Shown one piece after another: positions 10,294 to 17,839 of a DNA stretch of 64,000 nucleotides. This DNA comes from an uncultured Halobacteriovorax sp. (GTDB taxonomy: Bacteria; Bdellovibrionota; Bacteriovoracia; Bacteriovoracales; Bacteriovoracaceae): positions 186,001 through 250,000 of the forward strand of contig CAJXVS010000006.1 of NCBI GenBank assembly GCA_913061265.1. The letters run 5' to 3'. The notes beneath the pieces are model-generated. The model saw nothing but the letters and a program-made list of their open reading frames with translations, did no database searches and was not told the origin of the DNA. The position numbers and the translations under genes were made by a program. Each line of letters opens with the position of its first letter. Positions within the stretch are counted from its first letter, which is position 1.

Positions 10294-11139
10294 CTAACTT
10301 AGCTCATGAAACTTATCAAAGTTGATAACAAGCTTCCCTTCACTAGTATTGCTCATGATATCTTCAAAGTAGCGGTCTTTAACAATGTCTTTAGGCAAAT
10401 AGTTATGCCTAGAATAAACCGTATTAGAATAAGTTTCATCATGACCAGTCATAGTAACGATAATGGCCCGCAGGTTCTCTCCTTCTAAGACATCACCTTT
10501 CAAGGGAGAATCCTCGTCAATAGGATGAAACACACTCCAGCTTAAGCGAAAGAAAGGTGAGATATTTCTTTTTAATTTTAGATCAACAATTCTTCTCATA
10601 TGATGCCCTTCACTTGACCACTCATCCATTAAGGCCGTAACACTAAGGCGCGCTTCAGAGATATCATTTGATCGGGCGTTACCTATTCTAAAAGAGAGGC
10701 AGCGCTCTCCATTAAATATTGAATCCACAATATTGTTACTAAAGAGAACCTTTGCGTGAGGGCGAGAGATCTTGGCGAAGATAAGCCCTGTGGCCGCCGC
10801 CATTCCAATTAACCCAAAAGCCGCTTCAATAGTGACAATGATATTTCCGAAGACCCCAGCAGGAGATAAGGCGCCATAGCCGATAGTTGACATGGTTTGT
10901 ACGGAGAAGAAAAAAGCTTTAAGGAAGCTTCCGTCGAGATTATTTTGAATGCTCCCTGGAACAATGACGTAGAGGCCGGCGAAGAATAAATTACTCAATA
11001 AGTAAAAAACGAAAAAAATCATAAAAAGCTTAGGCCACGAGGCCAGCATCAAATAATAATAGATGTCTTTTTTATGTTCTTTTGGGATCCCAAGAATAAT
11101 GGGTTCGAAGTCGAGTTCGTGATTCTTTTTGTTTTCCAT
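10294..11139 (-). CDS. Inward-rectifier (Kir-type) potassium channel
   Basis: 281 residues with the KirBac layout. Transmembrane helix 1 spans about residues 36-60. A pore helix and the selectivity filter TIGYG follow (85-89). Transmembrane helix 2 spans about 96-122 and leads into FAKISRPHAKVLFS. The rest is a cytoplasmic beta-sandwich of the Kir C-terminal type (ERCLSFRIGNARSND, LKGDVLEGENLRAIIVTMTG). The protein should form a tetrameric K+ channel in the inner membrane. Its start lies 45 bases downstream of the RCC1-propeller lipoprotein gene on the same strand, so they may be cotranscribed. No Shine-Dalgarno is visible. A CATAAT box sits exactly six bases before the ATG, which could mean a leaderless message. 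The 3' end abuts msrA. Confidence 0.9.
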   Translation of the reverse strand: MENKKNHELDFEPIILGIPKEHKKDIYYYLMLASWPKLFMIFFVFYLLSNLFFAGLYVIVPGSIQNNLDGSFLKAFFFSVQTMSTIGYGALSPAGVFGNIIVTIEAAFGLIGMAAATGLIFAKISRPHAKVLFSNNIVDSIFNGERCLSFRIGNARSNDISEARLSVTALMDEWSSEGHHMRRIVDLKLKRNISPFFRLSWSVFHPIDEDSPLKGDVLEGENLRAIIVTMTGHDETYSNTVYSRHNYLPKDIVKDRYFEDIMSNTSEGKLVINFDKFHELS

Positions 11140-11184
11140 TTCATGATTATGCTGGATTTTGATTGGCTAGGCTATGATCTTTTC

Positions 11185-14100
11185 TTAACGAAGCTCTACG
11201 TTAGGGAGGTTATCACCCATTTCACTTACAGTATCACCGCGGTTGTTAGTATCACCAAGGCCTAATTGACCGACGTCGTTCTTTCCCCAACACTTAAGTT
11301 CGCCGTCATCTAAAATAGCGCAGCTTCCTTTATCAGAGAGCCTCTTCGCGCTTCTTCCAGTTCCAAGATCAAGAACGGCTAAAAAGTCCCCCATCGATGA
11401 TCCTGTATCACCAAGGTTTGTTGTTGCCCCATTTCCAAGAGCCCCAGAGGTACCTTCTCCCCAGCACTTAACGGTTTCATCATCTAAAAGAGCGCAGACT
11501 GTTTTATTAACATCATTATGAGCTACCTGAAGCGCGGTTCTTGAAGTTCCTAAGTTAATAGTTCCAAGGTTATCATCCATAGAGGTCGCAACATGACCAG
11601 CATCGAGAGTATCTTCTCGACCAAGTTGCCCAGAAGAGTTATCCCCCCAGCATTTGACTTCGTTACTAGAATTAATATGCACACAACTACTACTCGCTCC
11701 CACTGAGAGTTCATAGCCAAAAAGAGCAGTTCCAATTCCAACCGTCAGAAGACTATCTCCAATCGTTCCTCCAGAGATCCCTTTACTAGCAGTATTTTCG
11801 TAACCCAATCGCCCATCAGAGCCAAGGCCAAAACATTTTACAGTATTTGTATTAGTGACAACGCAGGTATGTTGAGAGCCAGCATCGATGAATTTTGCCG
11901 TAATGCCAGTCCCAAGATTAACGGCAGGAAGAAGATCCCCCATGCTTGAACCAGCATCACCATAAGAAGTGGTATTACCTTGTCCTAGTTGTCCGTTAGT
12001 ATTATCACCCCAGCATTTTACGCTATCATTATCTAAGATAGCGCAGGCATGATCGCCTCCGGCCGTGATAAATTTTGCCGTCCTACCAGTTCCAAGATCA
12101 ACAAAGGCCAAGTTATCTCCCATCTCAGAGGCTCCATCGCCCAAATGATTAGTATGTTCATAACCTAACTGACCATTAGTGTTTTTTCCCCAGCATTTGA
12201 CCTGACCTGTGGTCATACGGGCGCAGAAGAATGAATCTCCGCCTGCTATTTCAGCGGCCTTAACTCCCGTTCCTAAATTGACAAAAGCAAGTGACGCTCC
12301 CATTTCGGCTCCAGCGTCGCCTAATTGATTAACGTTCTCATAACCTAATTGACCAAAGACATTTAGCCCCCAGCACTTTACCTGTCCTGTGTTGAAGACT
12401 GCGCATTTAGCAGTATTGGCATCAGCAAGGCTTATAAGAGAGCCGCCTTTTCCAGTTAAAGGCCTAGTTGAATTCTGAGCACCTGCTCCATCATTATAAC
12501 TTAGATCAATAGTTCCTGAATAAGTCGTAACGACAGAGGGAACAAATTCGACTTCTAGTGTGCATCCTCCGGCTGGACTTAATGTTGTCCCGCAATTTCC
12601 GCCTGCCCCGGGATAACTTCCCCCAGTGAATCTAAAAGTTGAAACAAGACCGACTTCAGAAATACCTGAGGCGGTAAAGCCACCTGTGTTGTTTACGGTA
12701 AAGACCTTAACAAAAGGAGCTGTTCCCCTATTCCAAATAGCGCCATCGTAAACAACCAAATCATTGATGGCGAAATTTTGAGAACCAGATCCTAAGTCCT
12801 GGGTTCCGGCAGTTGTTACTTTATAGTAGTCCCCTGAGGTTCCTGTACCATCAACTAAGGTAGCTGTATTGGTATTAGCATTCCAAGTCCCAAGATCGTT
12901 ACTTGGAGTAACAGGATAGGCGAATTTGACAGCGTAATCATAAGTGGCCCCGTCAGAGATCGATAGAACCGCTGGGTTTGCTCCCGTACCTTGAACATCA
13001 CGAGTAGAGTTAATTCCCGATGCTCCATCAAAATAACTTATATCAATTGTGTCTGATAATAGACCTGTTCCAACTGGAGCGAATTCAATCTCAATATCAC
13101 AGGAACCAGAGGCAGCAAGGGTGCCAGCACAGGTACCAGAGGTTCCAGGAAAACTTCCCCCAGTAAAAGAAAAAGGAGCGGCTAAACCGACTTCACTTAA
13201 AGTAGTTGCAATAAATCCACCGATATTCGTAATTGTAAAAATATGAGAATTAGTTCCGCCTACTGGAACAGTTCCAAAATCATAAGGATCTGCTTCAGTA
13301 ATACTTAAACTAGCTGGAGTTACCCCAGTTCCTTGAACTCCTCTAAGAGAGTTCTGGCCTACGGCTCCATCATTATAACTGATATCAATTGAATCTGAAT
13401 GCCCACCAGTTCCCGCTGGAGAATACTCCACAACAATATCGCAATTTGAAGATGCCGCTAAAGAGGTTGCGCAAGTTCCGCCAGTACCAGGAAAACTTCC
13501 ACCAGCAAAATTAAAAGGAGCTGCAAGACCAGCCTCACTCATCCCCGTCGCTGTCGAATCGCCTGAGTTTGTGATCGTAAAAGTATAGTTTGTTTGGCTA
13601 CCAACAGCTTGAGTTCCATAGTCATAAGTAGCTCCATCACTGATATCAATGGACGCTGCTGCTATGATTTCGTAGTTCACATCAAAGGTTGAACTCCCGC
13701 CAGTGTTAGTCGCGGTGATGGTATAAGTCGTATCTGCTGAAGGACCTATCGGCGTGCCAGCGATCACCCCAGTTGTAGCGTTAATTGACATCCCAGAAGG
13801 AAGTGGAGGAGCAATTGTAAAAGAACTTGCCGTGCCACCAGTTACTGCTGGAGTATTTGAGGCTATGCCTGCCCCATAAATGATGCTTATCGACGCTGAA
13901 GTATATGAAGTAATAGTAGGAACTTGTTCATCAATTGTAATATCAATATCTGTTGTATCAAAATTAACTGAGTTTGATCCAGTTACCGTATAGGTCACAG
14001 TGCTTTGAAAGGTCGATGGAGTTCCAGAGATATAACCATTAGTAGCATCAAAGGTAAGGCCAGTAGGAAGAGTAGGTGAAACAGTATAACTTGTTGGATT

Positions 14101-14988
14101 TCCCCCTAGATGAACAGGAATATTTAGTGAGATCGCTACGCCCTCAGTGTATGTTGGCGCATCATCTGTATAACCACCAAATGCCGGCGCTTCCAGAGGC
14201 ACTTCTAAAAAGACTTCACTATAAGTTCCACTTGTAAAAACTGAAGAGACTCCCGCTATATCTAAGTTGGCAAGTCCATCTGTGTATTCAAAGATCGAGC
14301 TACTTCCCCCACAACCTGTTTGTGAGAAAGCTTCGATCTCAAAATTCATAGGACCACCAAGGTCTAGATCTCCTACAGGAATCTTATAGGCCGTTGTTGT
14401 CGTTGATGAAGTTCCTGCTTGATCAAAACAAACTGAAGACATGCCATCAAGCACAGCTCCATTAGATATTTCATTAAACTTAAAGAGAAAGGATTTAGCA
14501 TCCCCTTTATTTCCATCACAGTTCTGTCCTACCGTCTTTCCAGAGATGTCATCACAGACAATCAACTTAAGAGGTAAGAATTCATTTCCAGACATATGAC
14601 TAGCCGGAGAGAGAGCGTCATCATTACAATTAGCATCACTCATATTCAGTGAAATTGCTGCTTGCTCCCCTTCCACAACGGTTATAGTCGAACCACATTT
14701 CATGGTTCCATCTAGTGGACTTCCCCCAAACCAACCTACTGAGTAAAACTCCCAGCTACCTTTAGTGATTTGAATCGTTTTAGAATCTGTTTCATCAATG
14801 AGAGAGACGGCCATCAAAGAATTGTTTGGTCCGATTCCCCAAACCATAACTCCACCAGTATAAATACCGCCGCCAACAAAACCAGTTATAGAAAAACTTG
14901 TCTCAACTTTCTTCGCGCCTTTTCCGCTACACGAAACTAGTGCGAAGCTTAGGAGTAGGCAGAAAATGGAAGTTACGATTCTCTTCAA
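11185..14988 (-). CDS. Large surface lipoprotein: Ig-like and ASH-like repeats with C-terminal seven-bladed RCC1 propeller
   Basis: 1267 residues starting at a TTG with a GAGGG ribosome site. The signal ends in a lipobox (SFALVSC). In order: an N-terminal beta domain; two putative-Ig (He_PIG-type) modules with GLTFDATNGYISGTP-like strands; three 'choice-of-anchor D'/ASH-like repeats (EAGLAAPFNFAGGSFPGTGG and kin); then seven RCC1 units. Each RCC1 unit has a VKCWGxNxxGQLG core and an upstream CA(I/V) strand, so every blade has a conserved cysteine pair. The third ASH repeat is split by an inserted module (see findings). RCC1 propellers bind proteins or carbohydrates; here it would be displayed on the envelope. 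A sigma-28-like promoter lies upstream. The Kir channel gene follows. Confidence 0.82.
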   Translation of the reverse strand: MKRIVTSIFCLLLSFALVSCSGKGAKKVETSFSITGFVGGGIYTGGVMVWGIGPNNSLMAVSLIDETDSKTIQITKGSWEFYSVGWFGGSPLDGTMKCGSTITVVEGEQAAISLNMSDANCNDDALSPASHMSGNEFLPLKLIVCDDISGKTVGQNCDGNKGDAKSFLFKFNEISNGAVLDGMSSVCFDQAGTSSTTTTAYKIPVGDLDLGGPMNFEIEAFSQTGCGGSSSIFEYTDGLANLDIAGVSSVFTSGTYSEVFLEVPLEAPAFGGYTDDAPTYTEGVAISLNIPVHLGGNPTSYTVSPTLPTGLTFDATNGYISGTPSTFQSTVTYTVTGSNSVNFDTTDIDITIDEQVPTITSYTSASISIIYGAGIASNTPAVTGGTASSFTIAPPLPSGMSINATTGVIAGTPIGPSADTTYTITATNTGGSSTFDVNYEIIAAASIDISDGATYDYGTQAVGSQTNYTFTITNSGDSTATGMSEAGLAAPFNFAGGSFPGTGGTCATSLAASSNCDIVVEYSPAGTGGHSDSIDISYNDGAVGQNSLRGVQGTGVTPASLSITEADPYDFGTVPVGGTNSHIFTITNIGGFIATTLSEVGLAAPFSFTGGSFPGTSGTCAGTLAASGSCDIEIEFAPVGTGLLSDTIDISYFDGASGINSTRDVQGTGANPAVLSISDGATYDYAVKFAYPVTPSNDLGTWNANTNTATLVDGTGTSGDYYKVTTAGTQDLGSGSQNFAINDLVVYDGAIWNRGTAPFVKVFTVNNTGGFTASGISEVGLVSTFRFTGGSYPGAGGNCGTTLSPAGGCTLEVEFVPSVVTTYSGTIDLSYNDGAGAQNSTRPLTGKGGSLISLADANTAKCAVFNTGQVKCWGLNVFGQLGYENVNQLGDAGAEMGASLAFVNLGTGVKAAEIAGGDSFFCARMTTGQVKCWGKNTNGQLGYEHTNHLGDGASEMGDNLAFVDLGTGRTAKFITAGGDHACAILDNDSVKCWGDNTNGQLGQGNTTSYGDAGSSMGDLLPAVNLGTGITAKFIDAGSQHTCVVTNTNTVKCFGLGSDGRLGYENTASKGISGGTIGDSLLTVGIGTALFGYELSVGASSSCVHINSSNEVKCWGDNSSGQLGREDTLDAGHVATSMDDNLGTINLGTSRTALQVAHNDVNKTVCALLDDETVKCWGEGTSGALGNGATTNLGDTGSSMGDFLAVLDLGTGRSAKRLSDKGSCAILDDGELKCWGKNDVGQLGLGDTNNRGDTVSEMGDNLPNVELR

Positions 14989-15017
14989 GTTATTCCCTCG
15001 AGTATTTAACCTTTAAC

Positions 15018-15044
15018 TTATCGGAATAATTCATTTTATGCTTA
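15018..15044 (-). promoter_or_regulatory. Sigma-28 (FliA)-like promoter for the RCC1 lipoprotein
   Basis: On the minus strand the sequence reads TAAG, sixteen bases, then CCGATAA. This matches the FliA pattern (TAAA, 15 bases, GCCGATAA) in spacing and in most positions. Transcription would start near 15010, leaving a leader of about 20 bases that contains the GAGGG ribosome site of the gene starting at 14988. Based on the sequence match only. Confidence 0.45.
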
Positions 15045-15156
15045 GTTTTAATGACAGCCTAATAAAGCTGTAAACCCTTAATAAAAGAAGGAGCTAAGAA
15101 ATAAATGATATTGAGATCTACAAGAAAAGTGGGCATTGTTGAGGAATTTAATCATA

Positions 15157-15180
15157 AGGCCCCGCCAATAGGCAGGACCT
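15157..15180 (-). terminator. Hairpin after the small secreted protein
   Basis: On the minus strand AGGTCCTGCC, loop TATT, GGCGGGGCCT forms a ten-base-pair stem with two G-U pairs, just after the stop at 15201. The following tract is only weakly T-rich (TTATGATT), so this is a possible rather than a clear intrinsic terminator. Confidence 0.4.
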
Positions 15181-15200
15181 ATATTTTAAGTCTTTTAGTT

Positions 15201-15647
15201 TTACTCAGGGAAATTAGCCCCATCTAAACTTCCACGCATTCCACATGCCATGCTAGCGCAAGCTGAGTTCTCATCCTTTAAGACTATTCCCTTTTCCTTA
15301 TCTAGTGAGATCTCAAGTTCACAAGTATTTCCATTCCAGTCTTTTTCTCCAGTATAGACAAACTTATTTCCCTTCTTAACAGCAACTCCATCAAGGCCAC
15401 AACTATGAGCGTTCATGAACCAAGATTCTAGTTCAAAATTAATTCTCGATTTATCAAGAGCCTTGATCTCAATAACATCTTCAACCTCAACTCTTAGCCA
15501 ACCATCATCAAACTCCCCAGAATGATCAATCACCATAATGGTGTGAAAGTTAAAAAAAGTTCCTTCCATTTTTGAAGCTAAGCTTTTAAAGATACTCGCG
15601 TTAGCTGAAAATGAAGTCAGCAAAAGGGCCATGATTAATAGTTTCAT
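15201..15647 (-). CDS. Small secreted protein of unknown function
   Basis: 148 residues with a signal peptide (LLIMALLLTSFSANA) and a GGAG ribosome site before the ATG. The mature part looks like a small beta barrel or lipocalin-like sheet (WLRVEVEDVIEIKAL, INFELESWF). It ends in a cysteine cluster, NTCELEISL...CASMACGMRGSLDG, which suggests two disulfides. No catalytic motif is visible and I cannot name the family. It is divergent from the paired paralogues at 15887; the 239-base gap between them holds the twin ACATGT palindromes. Confidence 0.6.
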   Translation of the reverse strand: MKLLIMALLLTSFSANASIFKSLASKMEGTFFNFHTIMVIDHSGEFDDGWLRVEVEDVIEIKALDKSRINFELESWFMNAHSCGLDGVAVKKGNKFVYTGEKDWNGNTCELEISLDKEKGIVLKDENSACASMACGMRGSLDGANFPE

Positions 15648-15724
15648 CTTTTTCTCCTAAGTTTGATTTATCTCTAAGTACCTGATTTATAATTATTTGC
15701 TATAGCATTGTAAGAACTTCATAT

Positions 15725-15766
15725 GGACATGTCCTAAAAAACTCGTCACGGGGTCCTGACATGTCC
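15725..15766. promoter_or_regulatory. Twin ten-base palindromes, probable operator
   Basis: GGACATGTCC (15725-15734, a perfect palindrome) and TGACATGTCC (15757-15766) lie with centres 32 bases apart, about three helical turns, between divergent genes. Their outer flanks are also mirrored (TATGG/CCCATA). This is the layout of a two-dimer binding site. The nearby HTH regulator at 16426-17214 is an obvious but unproven candidate to bind it. Confidence 0.45.
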
Positions 15767-15886
15767 CATAAAGAAAAATCTTTTTTTGAGTTTTCTCGCC
15801 ATTATAAACTCCCTCCCCTAAAACTCGATTCAACAAAGCAACTAACCACCGCTAACGCGGACAAATAAATTCCTTAGGAGGAAAAA

Positions 15887-16315
15887 ATGAAAAATGTATT
15901 AATTGTAATCGCAGCTTTAATTTCAACTTCGGCCTTTGCCCTTCCTTTTAATGCTAAAAGCATGTCAGGTGACAAGGTTCATTTTCAAGCAGCATCTACT
16001 TGGGTAAATGCATACTACTCAAAGAGTCTTTGTTTTGACGGTGAGAACTTCGAAGCAACAGTTCAAAAATGTGTTAAGTGGGAAAGTGGAGACGAAAGAA
16101 GATGTCTTAAGACAGTTACTTACACAGCAACTCAAGCTCAAGAGTCAACTCGTCAAAGATGTGCTTCTTACGAAGGTGGAGAACGTAACAACTGTACTTC
16201 GTGGGAAACAGTAAGATACTTCCAAGATGATGTTAAAACTGTAAAGTTTTTCAGCGACGAAGATCACCAAGACCTAGTAAAAACTGTAAGAATTCAGGTA
16301 CCTACCTGTAAGTAG
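15887..16315 (+). CDS. Secreted cysteine-rich protein, paralogue A
   Basis: 142 residues with a signal peptide (VLIVIAALISTSAFA) and a strong AGGAGG ribosome site. The mature protein has about six cysteines in the order YSKSLC, VQKCVKW, RRCLKT, RQRCASY, NNCTSW and VPTCK. The protein at 17216-17617 has the same layout (STWVN, YSKxLC, KCxKW, RCxxY, CVKW, terminal TCK), so the two are clear paralogues. They probably share a disulfide-braced beta fold. No known family or enzyme motif is recognised. An intrinsic terminator follows the stop, so this gene may be transcribed alone from a promoter between it and the twin palindromes. A small abundant envelope or exported protein is a reasonable guess. 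Confidence 0.7.
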   Translation: MKNVLIVIAALISTSAFALPFNAKSMSGDKVHFQAASTWVNAYYSKSLCFDGENFEATVQKCVKWESGDERRCLKTVTYTATQAQESTRQRCASYEGGERNNCTSWETVRYFQDDVKTVKFFSDEDHQDLVKTVRIQVPTCK

Positions 16316-16346
16316 TTAGTAAAAAGGCACTCTCCTTTTTGATAAC

Positions 16347-16370
16347 GGGGCCCGGTGACGGGCCCTTTTT
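16347..16370 (+). terminator. Intrinsic terminator after paralogue A
   Basis: GGGCCC, loop GGTGAC, GGGCCC, then TTTTT. The hairpin ends 55 bases after the stop codon. It also argues against the upstream TTG at 16339 as start of the next gene, because that start would lie inside the hairpin. Confidence 0.8.
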
Positions 16371-16425
16371 CTATAAAGATTACAGCAAGATAACTAAAAA
16401 CCTTGTCCATGATAACAAAATAGCA

Positions 16426-17214
16426 ATGATAAACGAGACTCAAGAAACAGCCACCACTAAGCGCCCACTCCCCCTTGGGGATCAGGTTAGTTTAGACCTA
16501 GCCAATTATTTGGATGGTTTTCCAAATAAAAGTTTCGCTATCAGAGTCCTTGCCAAAGAAACAGGCATCAATGCCCGAACCATTAAAAGGCTCCTACAAC
16601 GAGAAAATCAAGCCTCTATTCCCACTATGTTTAAACTCTATTCTGCCTTTACTGGAGAAGAGACGGGAGAGAAGCTACTAAGCGCCTGTCCCCTTAATGT
16701 AAGGACTGAGTTTGAAACCTATGGACCTTCAAAATTAGAGAGTACTAAATTTAAGAAAGTAAACTTTCTTGAATTGATTGAAGAAGACCCTTTGATCGGT
16801 GAACTCTATGTCCTAGCAGGAACAGGCCCTTTGTATAAAGACGCCATTTGTTTTCGTTATGGACAATATGGAGTGGAGTTAATCGAAAAGTTAGTGGCCC
16901 TTAATCTTCTTAAGATGACTGACAAGGACCGCTATGAGATTGGCTCTTATTGTCCAACCTTTGACGGAGAGATTATCAAGACTTTAGGCCTTAGGTTTAC
17001 GCAGAAGTTCTGCAAGCCTGGTATTGCTGGAGTACGCGGAAAGAATGTCATGAATTTTTATGCAGAAGGATTAAACGACGAAGGCCTCAGCGAATGGCTC
17101 GCCATTGAAGAAGAGGCCTATTATAAAAAACTTAAGATTGCTAATGATCCCAAATATAAAGGATCAAAACCAATCTTTACCTTTTCAACAATAGATAGTG
17201 TGAATGGAGATTAA
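16426..17214 (+). CDS. HTH transcriptional regulator between two secreted paralogues
   Basis: 262 residues from the ATG at 16426. I reject the in-frame TTG at 16339 because it lies before the terminator hairpin. Residues about 25-75 carry a helix-turn-helix of XRE-like character (FAIRVLAKETGINARTIKRL, then a helix ending in LYSAFTGEE). A second, winged-helix-like segment follows (YGQYGVELIEKLVALNLLK, residues about 150-185). This recalls the two-part regulators common in Bdellovibrio-type genomes (TIGR02147/DUF4423-like), but the match is loose. No membrane segment or cofactor site is seen. Its stop overlaps the ribosome site of the next gene (GGAG), so paralogue B is translationally coupled to it. 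I infer that it controls one or both paralogues. Confidence 0.65.
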   Translation: MINETQETATTKRPLPLGDQVSLDLANYLDGFPNKSFAIRVLAKETGINARTIKRLLQRENQASIPTMFKLYSAFTGEETGEKLLSACPLNVRTEFETYGPSKLESTKFKKVNFLELIEEDPLIGELYVLAGTGPLYKDAICFRYGQYGVELIEKLVALNLLKMTDKDRYEIGSYCPTFDGEIIKTLGLRFTQKFCKPGIAGVRGKNVMNFYAEGLNDEGLSEWLAIEEEAYYKKLKIANDPKYKGSKPIFTFSTIDSVNGD

Positions 17215-17215
17215 A

Positions 17216-17617
17216 ATGTTAAAATTATTATCAATTTATTTATTTAGCCTAAGCGCCTTTGCTGGCGTCGGTGGAATCGATGGAGGCAGTGTTCACTTCC
17301 AAAAGAATTCTACTTGGGTCAATATGGTCTATAGCAAAAAACTTTGTCATAAGAATAAAACCTTCTATGCCCCCTCTATTAAATGCTTGAAGTGGAGTAA
17401 GGATGATGACAATAGAAAGTGCATAAAAAGCATTCCCATTATTATGACTCAACCAGAGAAAAGTAGCCGTTTTCGTTGTGGTAAGTATGATGGAAATGAC
17501 TGTGTTAAATGGGATGAAATCCTCTTTGTTCAAAAGCCAGATAGAGTGGTTAAGTTTAAAGATGAAGATAACCGCGTTATTCGAGTTGAAAAACTAAGAG
17601 TAAGAACTTGTAAATAA
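17216..17617 (+). CDS. Secreted cysteine-rich protein, paralogue B
   Basis: 133 residues from the ATG at 17216, preceded by GGAG at ideal spacing. An ATG 12 bases upstream is in frame but overlaps the ribosome site. Signal peptide LLSIYLFSLSAFA. The mature protein matches the one at 15887-16315: STWVN, YSKKLC, IKCLKW, RKCIKS, FRCGKYDG, CVKW and a final RTCK. It lies one base after the HTH regulator and shares its transcript, and a strong terminator follows. Paralogue A is instead transcribed before the regulator, so the pair may respond differently to the same regulator. Function unknown. Confidence 0.7.
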   Translation: MLKLLSIYLFSLSAFAGVGGIDGGSVHFQKNSTWVNMVYSKKLCHKNKTFYAPSIKCLKWSKDDDNRKCIKSIPIIMTQPEKSSRFRCGKYDGNDCVKWDEILFVQKPDRVVKFKDEDNRVIRVEKLRVRTCK

Positions 17618-17623
17618 CCTAAC

Positions 17624-17653
17624 AACCCCGCACCCAAACGGTGCGGGGTTTTA
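17624..17653 (+). terminator. Intrinsic terminator after paralogue B
   Basis: AACCCCGCACC, loop CAAAC, GGTGCGGGGTT followed by TTATAAATT. An eleven-base GC-rich stem directly after the stop codon at 17617. Confidence 0.88.
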
Positions 17654-17839
17654 TAAATTAAACTAAAAACTCCTCCGCTTCTTTTCACTATTCAATCTAT
17701 GAATCATTGCTAAAAAAATAACCTACTAAAAGGGTTCTCCCTAATTTCTCAAACCTTCTCTCAAAACCCGTGATTAGTTTTAGATTAGAAATTGTTATGA
17801 TAATATTTGTAGGTTATTTAAGGCGGAGACTTAAGGTCT

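Noticed and set aside
16339..16425. 29-residue N-terminal extension of the HTH regulator from a TTG
   Set aside because: The TTG lies before the terminator hairpin of the preceding gene and lacks a ribosome site.
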